Part shown: one piece after another, positions 42,660 to 53,790 of the stretch
Layout of the letters: each line of letters starts with the position of its first letter
Numbering within the stretch: the first letter of the stretch is position 1
Source: Phragmites australis
Lineage: Eukaryota; Streptophyta; Magnoliopsida; Poales; Poaceae
Length of the DNA: 64,000 bases
Direction: 5' to 3'
Assembly: GCF_958298935.1 (NCBI RefSeq)
Contig: NC_084928.1
Coordinates: 17,329,501 to 17,393,500 of the forward strand
Made by a program: the position numbers and the translations under genes
Notes under the pieces: model-generated
Database searches by the model: none
Seen by the model: only the letters and a program-made list of their open reading frames with translations
Told to the model about the DNA's origin: nothing

Positions 42660-43540
42660 AGGTGATCGAGCATCGACTAGCTGTTAAACTCGGTGCCAAA
42701 CCTGTGGTGGAGAAGCAGTGAACATTTGCGGAAGATAGGAAGCGGACCATCCAGGAGGAGCTCGATAAACTCCTAAAGGCGGGCCTCGCGAATCCCGTCC
42801 TCGTCAAGATGGCCAATGGCAGATGGAGAATGTGCGTTGACTTCACCGACCTCAACAAGGCTTGCCTCAAGGATCCTTTTCCCCTCCCGCGCATCGACCA
42901 GATCGTCGACTCTATGTCAGACTGCGAATTGCTATGTATTCTAGATGCCTATTCAGGGTATCACCAAATTAGTATCGGATTAGAGGATGAGGAGAAAACA
43001 ACTTTTACTACTCCCTTCGGTGTATTTTGCTATGTAAAGATGCCTTTGATTTAAAAAACGCTGGTGATATGTATCAAAAGTGTATTCAAAACTGTCTACA
43101 ATCCCAAATTGGGCACAATGTAGAAGCATACGTCAATGATGTTGTAGTTAGGTCGGAAACCAAAAATGCATTGGTTGACGATCTCACGGAAACATTCAAC
43201 AACCTCAGGAAGTGTCGCAAGATGCTTAACCCCGAAAAGGGCGCGTTTGGTGTGCCGTCCGGTAAGCTTCTCGGCTTCCTGGTGTCAAGTCGAGGCATTG
43301 AGGCCAACCCGTGCAAAATTGAGGCTCTCCACCAGATGCGGTCACCTCGAACTTTGAGGGAGATTCAGAAACTAACAGGTTGCATCGCTGCTCTTAGTCG
43401 ATTCATTTCTACGATGGGTGAGCGAGGAATTCCTTTCTTCAAATTGTTGAAGAAATAAGACCAATTCGAGTGGACAGAAGAAGCGGAACAAGACTTCCAG
43501 GACTTAAAAATGTAGTTATATTCCCCATTGATTCTTACAC
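42660..43540 (+). pseudogene. Tat-C reverse transcriptase, truncated
   Basis: Begins VIEHRLAVKLGAKPVVEKQ-stop, then DELDKLLKAGLANPVLVKMA, RWRMCVDFTDLNKACLKDPF, RIDQIVDSMSDCELLCILDA, YSGYHQISIGLEDEEKTTFT. After a frameshift at about 43050 it reads KNAGDMYQKCIQNCLQSQIG, and the catalytic box is AYVNDVVVRS, so the first of the two aspartates is replaced by Asn. The thumb and connection follow (SSRGIEANPCKIEALHQM, TLREIQKLTGCIAALSRFIS). Sequence leaves the family near 43540, inside the region where RNase H should begin. Confidence 0.88.
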
Positions 43541-44740
43541 CGTCTAGGGGGGAGGACTTCTGAGATTAGTTCACGAGGTGGAAATGGAGTGGAGGCCATG
43601 GCTTCAAGCTCTACAAGCCCTAGAAGGCAATGGGCAAAGGAAACAAAGGGGGCGATGTGAAGGACAGACGGCTTCGAGTCCCCTCTATTTATAGCGGAGA
43701 GAACAGATCTTACTGTATAAACGTAGTCGTCAAGATCCCAAATGATGGCGTCGCCTTGAGCTCGTAGTGCGTCATGATGGCATTATGGCTTTTCTCATCT
43801 CTGCAAAGAGGGATGGGCGGTCATTATGATGCATCAAATCAAGATTGCGGTGAAAACGAGCACAAACAGGAGTGGGTTTTTAATGCCCACCTACCCGGTG
43901 GTTCGAGCTCACTTGGTATACACATCGCAGTTAAAACAATAATGCTCGGGGGCTTGCACTATTGAGTATTCAGTTGAGGATGGTGTGTAAGTGGATATGC
44001 TCTACTCTCTATCTTGATTGCCATATCAAACAGAGAGTCAGGGGGCTACATCGCATACTTTCGATGCTGAAACTTTACTCTTTGTTCGACTACAATATCG
44101 ACCAAGGGTACATGTATGTCCTTTTTTACCTCCGATCAAGTAACTTCTTCCTCGACCATAGAGTCGGGGCTACATCATAGTACCGTAATTTATATGTTTT
44201 TTGCAAAATTTTATCTGGCTCTGCGTCGGTCACATTGAATAGAACCAACAGAGACATGTGTTGGGTCGATGACAGACAATTATACCTCAGGAGGCATAAC
44301 GACACAGAGATTGTCAGACATCTCACGCCTAACGACCAAAAGGGTTCTGAAGTCCCAGTCTACCTCACGTCTGCTCTCTATCAAGTTCATGTTTATATGC
44401 TGATTGAGTGCACAAATTGATAAAAGTTCGCAGAAAATTCGATATGCTCTAAGCTTTGTATTAGTCTTTTTCCTTACTATTACGGTTTTCTCGAGTACTC
44501 GAGGGCCGCACATCTAATAGCTTATCTAGTTAAAATTTCAGGTTGACAGATGCATAATCGTATGGTATTGAAAACGATGACAACATGTATCTATCAATTT
44601 TTGCATCTACTTATGCTAATCCTATTTCATCGACATGGAAATAGCAGACAAAAGCATAATATACTGGCAAAGTGTAGCATTGTTGCGGGCATTCTCAGAT
44701 CATAAAATATATCTTACAAGTGCCCGAACAGGATGGACCA
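43541..44740. other. Unassigned internal region of Tat-C
   Basis: About 1.2 kb between the truncated RT and an antisense ORF. It contains a minus-strand TATA-like CTATAAATAGAGGGG (about 43681-43695), and several GGGGGCTACAT words like those near Tat polypurine tracts. I recognise no gene. It may include host-derived or deleted Tat sequence. Confidence 0.4.
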
Positions 44741-45085
44741 TTAGTATGAGGGACTCTCCTCACTATCATCACTAGGCAAACTAATCCTCAAAGACTCGAC
44801 AAAGGCTGGAACTACCGACAGGATGCTTTCGATAAGTTTTGCGACCTCCTCGCTAGTAAAATTAAACACGACTGTTACCAACGAGGTATCAAGCGTAGGA
44901 TTGTAATTCTTGAGGATACCAAGCAATGTAGCGGCACTTGCAGAAGCTGATTGGGTCATGTGGTTGAGTGTCTACTCCTTCAGCTCTTGAAGAGCGAAGA
45001 CAGCAGCATCCCGCTGAGCAATGGCAGCACCCCTTTTAGTCATCAACATACTAAGGGAATGGAGGGAAGTAGCATATTAGATAGA
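44741..45085 (-). pseudogene. Antisense ORF of Tat-C, possible extra-ORF tail
   Basis: Minus strand: MLMTKRGAAIAQRDAAVFAL then QELKE-stop (45085-44990), continuing MTQSASASAATLLGILKNYN, NPTLDTSLVTVVFNFTSEEV, AKLIESILSVVPAFVESLRI and an acidic end DDSEESPSY-stop (44959-44741). Position (between RT and 3' LTR, antisense) and alanine-rich character recall the convergent ORF of Tat-A, but I cannot align the two. It lies downstream of the F-box-like remnant on the same strand and could alternatively be a part of that captured gene. Confidence 0.4.
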
Positions 45086-45164
45086 AAAAATATTAGTAAT
45101 GACTCCATTACATCCGTCAGAAATCCTAACAAGAAGCCTATTACTCGACTAAGGAAAAAGCTTC

Positions 45165-46149
45165 GGTGATATCCATTTACAAGAATGCCACTTGAAATTT
45201 CCTTCAAGGGACACTCCGTCATAGGAAACTTCAAACATGTTATAATCATCTCGGTCATAAGCTGAGTTCGTCTGGCGGAAGCTCAGAATTTAGTTAGGAT
45301 TGGTAATCCCAAGTACTGGAGGGACGGCTTCAGATGTCAGACCCAGCAGGATTGTTCTTTCCTTCGACCAGGGGATAGCTTCCCATTCTAGCGGCTCCCA
45401 TATGTTATCACCAAATGTGTGAAGGGAAACCGGCGTTAGTGCGCTGTGCTCGACTGGATCATCAATCTGCTCTCCAACTTTCAAGAAAAGTGCGTAAGTG
45501 TCGACCAGAAGTAGTCGAGAACCTCTCAGATCAGGTTGCCAGATCTCAAGCTCAGGTGTCAATTGTTCTAATAATGCCACCGTGTCTGATGGATCTCCTG
45601 AAGCCACTCTATCCAAGAAATCCACAATACACCACCAAAACTCCCGTCAACAAGATATATGTGCACTCCCTCTGTCATCTGAAGGTGAAAGAAAGGCATC
45701 CTCGGGACAACGATTATGAACAATTTCACGTTCCTCCGCACTGCGCATCCTTCTAGACTGACCCAAAATGCATCATACGAAAGCGAAGGAAGGTCAGAAA
45801 ACCATCCTGTTATTGGGTTGATCACCCTACTTTTGACTTGACGCCCTCATTTGATGACGATCAGGAGCCCGTCCGAAGCCCCGATTATCTCCCAACCGAC
45901 GCCGACCAGGCCTTAGAAACGAAGGTCGAAAACTGCTTCGCTCCCCAGACGGTGCACCTCCACCAAGTCGTCGTCATGTATGAACATCCCTTTCAAAACC
46001 CATGGAGAAAATTCCACTATTCTATGCACTTCTCGCCACACGGTGTAGACACTTTGAAAGAAAGCAAAGTCCTCCGGATGAACTAGCTTGTTGGAGATGA
46101 TGTCGAGCACTCCCAAGGGAACAGTTGCCCAATCAAAAGTCTCCGCCAT
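45165..46149 (-). pseudogene. F-box/DUF295-like host gene fragment captured in Tat-C
   Basis: From a minus-strand ATG at 46149 the frame reads MAETFDWATVPLGVLDIISN, KLVHPEDFAFFQSVYTVWRE, matching the F-box pattern (W-x-x-L-P-x-x-x-L-x-x-I, D-x-x-x-F-x-S-V-x-x-x-W-R). Then SPWVLKGMFIHDD, IIGASDGLLIV (I-G-A-S-x-G-L-L-x-V is typical of the propeller-like region), RVINPITGWFSDLPSLSYDA, VKLFIIVVPRMPFFHL. After a frameshift near 45610 it continues GSRLLLVDTYALFLKV and ends AYDRDDYNMFEV, WHSCKWISPKLFP-stop (about 45165). Two in-frame stops (near 45913, 45860) and the frameshift make it a pseudogene. F-box proteins recruit substrates to SCF ubiquitin ligases. It is bounded by retroelement sequence on both sides and is antisense to pol. 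Confidence 0.65.
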
Positions 46150-46705
46150 GAGAGTTAAAGGGAAAAGATGACTCCGAGTAGAACGTGAACACTGGTGGAC
46201 AAGAGCGATGGGCAAGGTTGCAATGGAGGTCACGAGAGTAGGACGATAGAGTTTTCTACTCAGATAAATAGGCTCTGCCTCAAGGTATGACACGGAAGTC
46301 GTTTCCGCTTCGGAAAGGGAAAATTTACTGTCTCTTCGACAAACACACCCATTTTTTACCATGCTTTGACCGGTGTGAAAAGCGGTATGATGACGACATG
46401 CGAATCTTTGCACACCCTTCTGCCCGCATTAAATGCACCTACACCTGTCGTTTTCAATTTAACTCTACTGAGAGTCGGGTGTCGATCAGTTGAGTTCTTT
46501 AGTCTTTTCTTCCAGTCTCAAGTGCGGTTAGCCACAGGGCGCTCGACCCGACTGAGCTTCCACTCGATACTCAAGGAAAGAGCCGCCTATGCTAAATTCT
46601 TTCGACTATGAGCCTGATCCACTTTACTCGACCAAGCTTAAACTTGGCGGTACTTGAGTGGGCGCTTATGGAAACCTTTCCTCCTGAGTAGAGTTTGGGG
46701 GCTAC
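46150..46705. other. Tat-C sequence between captured gene and 3' LTR
   Basis: The minus-strand frame upstream of the F-box ATG is open for about 260 bp (46413-46150) but has no family features. Near 46692-46705 the plus strand has the purine-rich GAGTTTGGGGGCTAC tract that primes plus-strand synthesis. No other gene is seen. Confidence 0.5.
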
Positions 46706-47117
46706 TGTCGAGTATCTAACTATGGGGTATATACGTGTAAGGAATATATCATATACAGATAGGGTATGTACAACACATATTAAGAAGCTTTAGATATCAC
46801 GGAACCGAATCAGCGGTACCTGATACACCCGGAATCAAGCAAGTACATATCAGGAAGGTTTCGATTGGTTATCTAACTCGATACAATTAGTACTCAAAAT
46901 AGATTTATCTACTTAGACGTCAAGGAAGATAACTTCCTATCGACCACGGCTGGATAGGAGTCGGTATCTCTCTCCTATATAAGGTGAAAAGGCTGGGGGA
47001 GGAGAGAGAACTCGAGGCAAGCAGCAAGACCCTAGCAGAGAAGATATTCGGCGACTTTAGCTTTAGGTTAGATTAGATCTTATATACTCTCTGTAATAGA
47101 TTTAGCCATATTGCTTG

Positions 47118-48053
47118 TAATGGAACCCACTAGGGTTTGTTCCTGATCCTTCGATAAGAGTTGGGGATAACTTCGATTTGGGGTGGATTCGACGTTAGCT
47201 GTCCGACTACAACGACCACAAGGGGCTGCGCCTTAGCAACAGGTACACCGTCTCCGTTGGTGATGTTCTTGCCGTGCCAAGAACACCGCTGCTCCTGCTA
47301 GCAATTGAGAACAAGCAAGAACAAGATGAACAAGCAAATAACTCACGGAATGAAATCCAAAGGATTGATCTGAATCACAAGTTGGGGTCTTGAATCAAGC
47401 AAATCGGGTGGTCTGATCGACACACGCGTTACAAGGAAGTAGCAGTAGTTAACTTGCATCTAAACAAAACCCAACCTTGCTCCTGGCGACTGGAGGTTCT
47501 ATTTATAGGTAGAAGGCAGACAGAAGGCGTGGGGTGAAGAAACCCTAACACAAGATGGGCCCCTAGTGGGCTGAACTAGATACAAGGACCTCAGCCCAAG
47601 ACTGGAGGTCTAAACGTCTTCTGGTCGATTCTGAGCAGCTCCGGTGGAGTTTTGCAATTAGGTTGGATCCATTTGAAAGTAGACTTCAAGATCTTTCCAA
47701 CAAGTACTCATGGGCCTCAAACAACCTTTGGAGTCAAGAAATATGGGCCAAGAAATTTGGGCCAGCCTGGCTGTCCGAACTTGATGTCCGAACCTGATGT
47801 GCAAACTTCTGCAGCTTGAAAATCTTGATGTCTGAAGTGGACGTCCACACTTGAGTCATCTGGTTCTTCTCCCATGTTCCTAAGCATAAGAAAATCATCA
47901 CAAGACTTTAGTAGTACCCCATTCAAAGAAGAACTCATTTTCAGAGCGAGGAACGACTTTACCTGATAATTGAGTTGTCGTGCCCGAGCTCTTGTCTTTG
48001 GTCCTTGTTGTGCAGTAGGTGTAGTTGTATCGTTGGAAGAGATGTCCTCATCA
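47118..48053 (-). repeat. 3' LTR of the CRM element
   Basis: 936 bp from TGATGAGGACATCTC (minus strand, 48053) to CCATTA (47118). The first 336 bp encode the end of pol. A TATA box CTATAAATAGAACC is at about 47492-47505, followed by the transcript leader. The terminal 60 bp end in AAACCCTAGTGGGTTCCA. Confidence 0.9.
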
Positions 48054-49306
48054 TCCTCCCCTTCTTGCAGTTGAGTCGTCCTCGACTTGAGGTTATCTTC
48101 CTCTCCCAAATATGGTTTCAAATCTGCAATGTTAAATGTGGGGCTGACCCCAAAATCTGCAGGCAACTCAAGCTTGTATGCATTATCATTGATCCTTGCT
48201 AGCACTTTAAAAGGACCATCAGCTCTAGGAAGCAACTTAGACTTTCTCAAATCAGGGAACCTATCTTTTCTCAAATGCAGCCAAACTAAATCACCCGGTT
48301 CAAAAGTAACATGCTTCTTTCCTTTGCTACCAGCATGTTTATATTTAACATTCATGTGCTCTATGTTCTCTTTTGTGGTCTCATGCATTTTTAACATCAG
48401 CTCAGCACGTTGTTTAGCATCAAAATTCAATCTATCCGAAGTTGGAAGAGGCAGCAAATCAATTGGGGCACGAGGCACAAAGCCATAAACAATCTCAAAA
48501 GGGCTCTTTTTAGTAGTAGAATGTTGTGAACGATTGTAAGCAAACTCAACATGAGGCAAACATTCTTCCCACAATTTTATGTTCTTCTTTAAAACAGCCC
48601 TAAGCATGGTAGATAAAGTTCTATTCACAACCTCAGTTTGTCCATCAGTTTGGGGATGACAAGTAGTGAAAAATAATAACTTAGTCCCCAATTTAGTCCA
48701 CAAGGTTCTCCAAAAATGACTAAGAAATTTTGCATCTCGATCGGAAACAATTGTGTTTGGCACTCCATGCAATCGAACAATCTCACGAAAGAACAAATCA
48801 GCAACATGAGTAGCATCATCGGTCTTATGGCATGGTATGAAATGTGCCATCTTCGAAAATCTATCCACAACTACAAAGACACTATCCCTCCCCTTCTTTG
48901 TTCTAGGCAGTCCTAAAACAAAGTCTATAGAAATATCCTCCCATGGTGCACTAGGAACAGGTAGAGGCATATACAAACCATGAGGATTAAGGCGTGACTT
49001 AGCTTTTTGGCATGTTGTGCAGCGAGCAATGAATCTCTCCACGTCTCTCCTCATCTTGGGCCAAAAGAAATGACTAGCAAGGATGTCCTCTGTCTTCTTC
49101 ACACCAAAGTGTCCCATCAGCCCTCCTCCATGCGCTTCCTGCAACAATAACAAACGCACGGAGCTAGTTGGAATGCATAGCTTGTTAACTCTAAATACAA
49201 ACCCATCATTGAGGACGAATTTGTTCCACGTTTTTCCCTCCTTGCAATTTAGCAACACTTCTTTAAAATCAGCATCTTGTGCATATTGCTCTTTTATTGT
49301 TTCCAA
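47717..49306 (-). CDS. CRM integrase and C-terminal tail
   Basis: An open frame of 529 residues. Residues about 60-105 form the HHCC zinc site ([10 protein letters not shown], then CTTCQKAKS). The catalytic core has its acidic residues in [26 protein letters not shown] and [12 protein letters not shown]. The C-terminal half reads [68 protein letters not shown], then an acidic linker and [20 protein letters not shown]. The last 112 or so residues are encoded within the 3' LTR. No classical chromodomain is seen; CRM elements have a divergent C-terminal targeting motif instead. The frame begins inside the RT-RNase H frame end (overlap 49269-49306), which marks frameshifts, so the protein is separated from RT. 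Confidence 0.92.
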   Translation of the reverse strand: METIKEQYAQDADFKEVLLNCKEGKTWNKFVLNDGFVFRVNKLCIPTSSVRLLLLQEAHGGGLMGHFGVKKTEDILASHFFWPKMRRDVERFIARCTTCQKAKSRLNPHGLYMPLPVPSAPWEDISIDFVLGLPRTKKGRDSVFVVVDRFSKMAHFIPCHKTDDATHVADLFFREIVRLHGVPNTIVSDRDAKFLSHFWRTLWTKLGTKLLFFTTCHPQTDGQTEVVNRTLSTMLRAVLKKNIKLWEECLPHVEFAYNRSQHSTTKKSPFEIVYGFVPRAPIDLLPLPTSDRLNFDAKQRAELMLKMHETTKENIEHMNVKYKHAGSKGKKHVTFEPGDLVWLHLRKDRFPDLRKSKLLPRADGPFKVLARINDNAYKLELPADFGVSPTFNIADLKPYLGEEDNLKSRTTQLQEGEDDEDISSNDTTTPTAQQGPKTRARARQLNYQVKSFLALKMSSSLNGVLLKSCDDFLMLRNMGEEPDDSSVDVHFRHQDFQAAEVCTSGSDIKFGQPGWPKFLGPYFLTPKVV

Positions 49307-51044
49307 GCCAAAATTCTGAAATCAAGTTGTGAAAGCAAGGTGTAACGCCTAGACAAAGCATCAGCAATGACATTCTCCTTCCTTTCTTGTGTTTGATGAC
49401 ATAAGGGAAAGATTCAATGAATTCAACCCACCTAGCATGTCTACGGTTCAGTTTTGCTTGGCTTCGAATATGTTTCAAAGACTCATGATCAGAATGTATA
49501 ACAAACTCTTTGGACCATAAATAATGCTGCCATGTTTCTAAAGTCCGAACTAGAGCAAGCAATTCTTTGTCATAAGTAGAATAGTTCAAACTAGGTCCAC
49601 TCAACTTCTCGCTGAAATATGCTACAGGTTTTCCCTCTTGTAACAACACACCTCCCAAACCAATTCCACTTGCATCGCATTCAAGCTCAAAAGTTTTAGT
49701 GAAATCAGGAAGTTGGAGCAAAGGTGCATGTGTTAACTTATCTTTCAATGTGTCGAAGGCGCTCTTGTGTGCTGTAGCCCATGTGAATGTAACACCCCTC
49801 TTGGTGAGTTCGTTGAATGGGGCTGCAATGGTGCTGAAATCCTTCACAAAGCAGCAAAAACTTCTCACTTGTGTGACCGTCGTGGGAACCGGCCAGCTAT
49901 GTATGGCTTCAACCTTGGCTTGATCAACTTCAATTCCCTGTGGGGTCACAACATAGCCAAGAAAAGAGACTTGATCCGTGCAAAAGGTGCACTTCTCAAG
50001 GTTACCAAACAAACGTGCATCACGTAGAGCATCAAAAACAGCACGCAAATGATCGAGATGTTCCTCTAGTGATTTGCTGTATATCAAAATGTCATCAAAA
50101 TATACCACCACAAATCTACCAATGAAAGCACGTAAAACTTCGTTCATTAATCTCATGAAGGTGCTGGGTGCATTAGTGAGACCAAAAAGCATGACCAACC
50201 ACTCATATAGACCAAACTTAGTTTTAAACGCTGTTTTCCATTCATCTCCTAGCTTCATGCGAATCTGGTGGTAACCACTACGCAAATCAATTTTTGTGAA
50301 CACAATTGAGCCACTTAATTCATCTAGCATATCATCTAGCCTAGGAATAGGATGACGATATCTGATGGTAATGTTATTAATCACTCGGCAGTCTACACAC
50401 ATGCGCCAAGATCCATCTTTCTTAGGAACCAAAAGCACAGGAACAGCGCAGGGGCTAAGAGACTCACGCACATAACCTTTGTCGAGCAATTCTTGCACTT
50501 GGCGCTGAATCTCTTTAGTCTCTTCCGGGTTGGTCCTGTATGGCGCACGGTTGGGCAGGGAGGCCCCGGGGATGAGGTCAATCTGGTGCTCAATCCCAAG
50601 AATTGGTGGCAGCCCCGATGGCACCTCCTTTGGAAAAATGTCCGCATACTCCTGCAAAAGGTTAGTGACAGCAGGAGGCAAGGAAGAAGGTATCTCCTCA
50701 AGTGAAAACAAAGTTTGTTTGCAAAATAAGGCATAGCAAACAGCAGTGGTAGCATTGATCTCATCCAAATCAGATTTGGTAGCAATGAAACATGACCCTT
50801 TCAGCTTAATCTCATTTTTAGTATCATGAACATATTTGGTATTTTTCGTTTTATGCTTCTCAAGTTCATTTGCCACAATTTGATTTTCACTCTTAGCATG
50901 CTTCTGATTCTTCAATTTACTAGCTCTAGTAAATTCATATTTTAAAATTGCTTCAGGAGACATTGGATGCAAAAACAAATTTCTTGCCATTGTGCATAAA
51001 AGAGTATTGATTAGCTTTACCATGGTGCAAAGTATCAATGTCAA
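49269..51044 (-). CDS. CRM reverse transcriptase and RNase H
   Basis: A 591-residue frame. The linker after protease ([20 protein letters not shown]) is followed by [98 protein letters not shown], and the catalytic [11 protein letters not shown], which is intact. RNase H follows with LELPDF-like sequence, [40 protein letters not shown] and [13 protein letters not shown]. The end (after HKKGR) is out of frame, reading [11 protein letters not shown] where the family has the E-N-x-x-A-D-A-L-S-R block, so an indel sits at about 49385. A second frameshift near 49310 leads into the integrase frame. Confidence 0.92.
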   Translation of the reverse strand: MTLILCTMVKLINTLLCTMARNLFLHPMSPEAILKYEFTRASKLKNQKHAKSENQIVANELEKHKTKNTKYVHDTKNEIKLKGSCFIATKSDLDEINATTAVCYALFCKQTLFSLEEIPSSLPPAVTNLLQEYADIFPKEVPSGLPPILGIEHQIDLIPGASLPNRAPYRTNPEETKEIQRQVQELLDKGYVRESLSPCAVPVLLVPKKDGSWRMCVDCRVINNITIRYRHPIPRLDDMLDELSGSIVFTKIDLRSGYHQIRMKLGDEWKTAFKTKFGLYEWLVMLFGLTNAPSTFMRLMNEVLRAFIGRFVVVYFDDILIYSKSLEEHLDHLRAVFDALRDARLFGNLEKCTFCTDQVSFLGYVVTPQGIEVDQAKVEAIHSWPVPTTVTQVRSFCCFVKDFSTIAAPFNELTKRGVTFTWATAHKSAFDTLKDKLTHAPLLQLPDFTKTFELECDASGIGLGGVLLQEGKPVAYFSEKLSGPSLNYSTYDKELLALVRTLETWQHYLWSKEFVIHSDHESLKHIRSQAKLNRRHARWVEFIESFPYVIKHKKGRRMSLLMLCLGVTPCFHNLISEFWLGNNKRAICTRC

Positions 51045-52791
51045 ACTGCCATGGTCTACTTAACAACATAGAGCATGCTTGCATGGGCACAACATCGCAA
51101 TCAATAGAATCATGATAAGAACCAATGGCAAAATTAATTCTCACCAACCGTGTTACCTTCACCTTACCGCTACTGTTCAGCCATTGAATGTAGTAAGGTT
51201 GCGGGTGTGGCCAGGTGCTCAACGCAAGCTTTTCCACCATTTCAGCACTTGCCAAGTTGTTGCAGCTCCCTCCATCAATGATCACTCGGCAAGAGCGCTC
51301 TTTGATCACACACTTGGTTTGAAACAAAGTGTGGCGCTGATTTTGTTCAGCCTTCTCCATTTGTGCGCTCAACACTCGCTGCACCACGAGGCTCTCATAG
51401 TGCTCAGCATGTTCTGTTCCAATGTGCTCCTCATCTTGGTTGTGCTCCCCATCTCCCCCTGCATTGTTAGCTGCAAGCAAAGCATATGTTTCTTCATCTA
51501 AATCACTAGCAGAGGAGTACCCACCATCTGGACGCACAACTAGCACACGTGCGCTTGGGCAGTCCTTGCGAATATGGCCGTAACCCTTGCAACGGAGGCA
51601 TTGAATGTCTCTAGTTCGCCCCGAAGATGCAATTGAGGACAAACTCTTGGTTGGTGCAGCAGCTGCCCCCTTTGTTGTTTCAGGAGGGCAAGGTGAGGAA
51701 TTTGTCGTCGAAGGGCGTGGCTTGCTGCTTGAAGAAGATGGCGCAGTGGCTCGGTTCAGTTGACCAGCGGGGTTGGATGGTGTCCGAGAGGTAGCACTAC
51801 CTGCAGAAATGTTAGTTCTTGTGCTAGCTCTCTGTCCCTGTACTTCCCTTTCAGCCTTACAAGCAAGATGAAACAAACGAGTGATCGAATTGTATTCTTT
51901 GTAAGCCAAAATATCCTGAATTTCCCGGTTCAGCCCGCCCATGAACCTAGCCATAGCTGCATCCTCATTTTCGACCAAACCACACCGAAGCATCCCTGTT
52001 TGCAGCTCTTGATAATATTCTTCTACAAATTTGTTTCCCTGTCTCAAAAGCTGTAGCTTATGCAGAAGATCTCGTGCATGATAAGAGGGAACAAATCTAG
52101 CTCGCATGATTCTTTTCATAGCTTCCCAAGTTTGTGGAGTGTTGTTTTGGTGGCTGCGAATGTATTCACTCCAACAAATAGAAGCAAAATCAGTAAACTC
52201 ACTAGTAGCAGCCCTAACACGTTTGTTTTCAGGAAAATCATGACATGCAAATTTTTGATCAACCGCTAGTTCCCAAGTAAGATATGCATTGGGGTCATAT
52301 TTTCCATCAAAAGAGGGCATGCTAAACTTGATCTTCCCCAAAGGGTCATCATTATCACGTACCTCTCGTCGTGGTTGACGAGCATGTGTACCATGTCGAT
52401 GGCGGCGCTACTGGTGGCGTCGTTGATCATTTACCTCACCATCGTGCTCGGTGTCCGCTGAATATTCCTCCTCATCATGTCCAGCTACACTGCTGTCGGT
52501 GTTGTTGTTGTTGTGCCGTCCTGAACCATCATGGCCTTTCCGGTCCATCCTATCCAACCGCTCCAAAATACCTACAAGGGAGGTGTTAAGAGCCCCAAGA
52601 GTGCCTTCCAATGCTGTTAGTCTGGTGTTGGTGTTGATCTGCGTGGCCTCCAATTGACCTAGGCGTTCATTGGTGACACGAACATCCTCATCAAGGTGTT
52701 CAGCATGGAGCCTCACTTTGTGCTCAAAGTGCTGCAGCAAGGCCTTCGATCGTGGTGACTGTGGCGGGGTCCTTTCGTCTTCTCCTGGCAT
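50953..52791 (-). pseudogene. CRM gag-protease, one premature stop
   Basis: The start MPGEDERTPPQSPRSKALLQ at 52791 is the first ATG in this frame that gives a typical gag N-terminus; the ORF upstream extension is unlikely. The N-terminus is coiled-coil-like (LGQLEATQINTNTRLTALEG). A TAG at 52408-52410 interrupts it; the same frame continues RRHRHGTHARQP then MPSFDGKYDPNAYLTWELAV, EFTDFASICWSEYIRS, RARFVPSYHARDLLHKLQLL, NKFVEEYYQELQTGMLRCGL. The zinc knuckle is CLRCKGYGHIRKDC. The protease site is RVIIDGGSCNNLAS, followed by GSYHDSIDCDVVPMQACSML with LSRPWQFD. The frame leaves pol at about 50990 (stop at 50953); RT continues in a different frame. Confidence 0.9.
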
Positions 52792-53776
52792 GGTTAGTGT
52801 GCAGCAAGCAAATTCACAATAATAGAAGCCTATCTCAACTAACAACACTAGGTGGCATCAATCCATCTATCTCTCAAACTTGTCCAACCAAGCTCTTACA
52901 TGTTCTTACCATGCTATGCAGATGGTGTTGGAGACGGCAAGAACAACAACAATGGTGGCAACAAACAGAGTCCTGTGATGTCGTAGTCGGATTTGTGGAG
53001 CTATAGGAGTGCTGAAAGTATTGAACAAGGTACAACTAAAACCACATTAGTCAATGCAAGTTGAATAGGTGTTCAAAGATAGTACCGTGCTGGCCCTAGG
53101 CTAACCCGTGCTAGAGACGCGAGCCTAGACACAAATGTTGTCACCGGACAGCAGCAAACAATGGAGATGATGAGAGTAAACAGCATTAACTTAACCCTTC
53201 TTTTTTTTTTGTTTCTTTCTTTCCTCCTTTTCCTTTCTTTTTCTTTTCTGTTTTCTGTTGTCTTTTCTTATTTTTTGACAAGTAGCACAAACTGAACTTT
53301 TGCAATATAATTATAACAAGATTGCAGCAAGTAGCATAGACTATGCAAATTGCACTCTCTCGTTCTCAAAACTTAATGTACTCAGATTTTCACAAAAAGA
53401 AGAGATGCATAAGGGAGTCTTTGTGCAGGTGTGGATGATGGTGATGGTTGCAGCGAAAAGGTGGAGAGCAGCGCCAAATTCGGTGGTGGTGGTGGTAGTA
53501 GTTTTGGTGGAGATTGCAGCGGCTAAACTGGGGGAAAGGCAGCAGCGGCTCATTTGGTGACCAAAACGTGATAAGAACTCGAAACTCTAAAGGATTAGAA
53601 CCTAAGAACCAGCACTTGACACCACGATGTAAACCACAAACTCAACAAGCAAAGAACTAAGCAGAAATAGCAAGGCTCAAACTTGTTTTTGGGGATTTCG
53701 GTTCTATCCTATTTTTGGGATTTCTGGATTGTAGGTAAAACAAATAATGGGTAGAATCTCTCACCGAAAAACCTTG
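52792..53776 (-). other. CRM 5' leader
   Basis: Nearly 1 kb between PBS and gag. It has a long pyrimidine-rich tract on the plus strand (53196-53275, T and C with few purines), a short GGTGGT run (53480-53495), and no ORF that can be recognised. Long leaders are usual in CRM elements. Confidence 0.55.
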
Positions 53777-53789
53777 CTCTGATTACCAC
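53777..53789 (-). other. Primer-binding site of the CRM element
   Basis: Minus-strand TGGTAATCAGAGC, the initiator-tRNA(Met) site with one extra A, five bases after the LTR end TCCA. A second, perfect copy TGGTATCAGAGC occurs in the opposite orientation at 54138-54149 inside the rearranged 5' LTR. Confidence 0.85.
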
Positions 53790-53790
53790 A

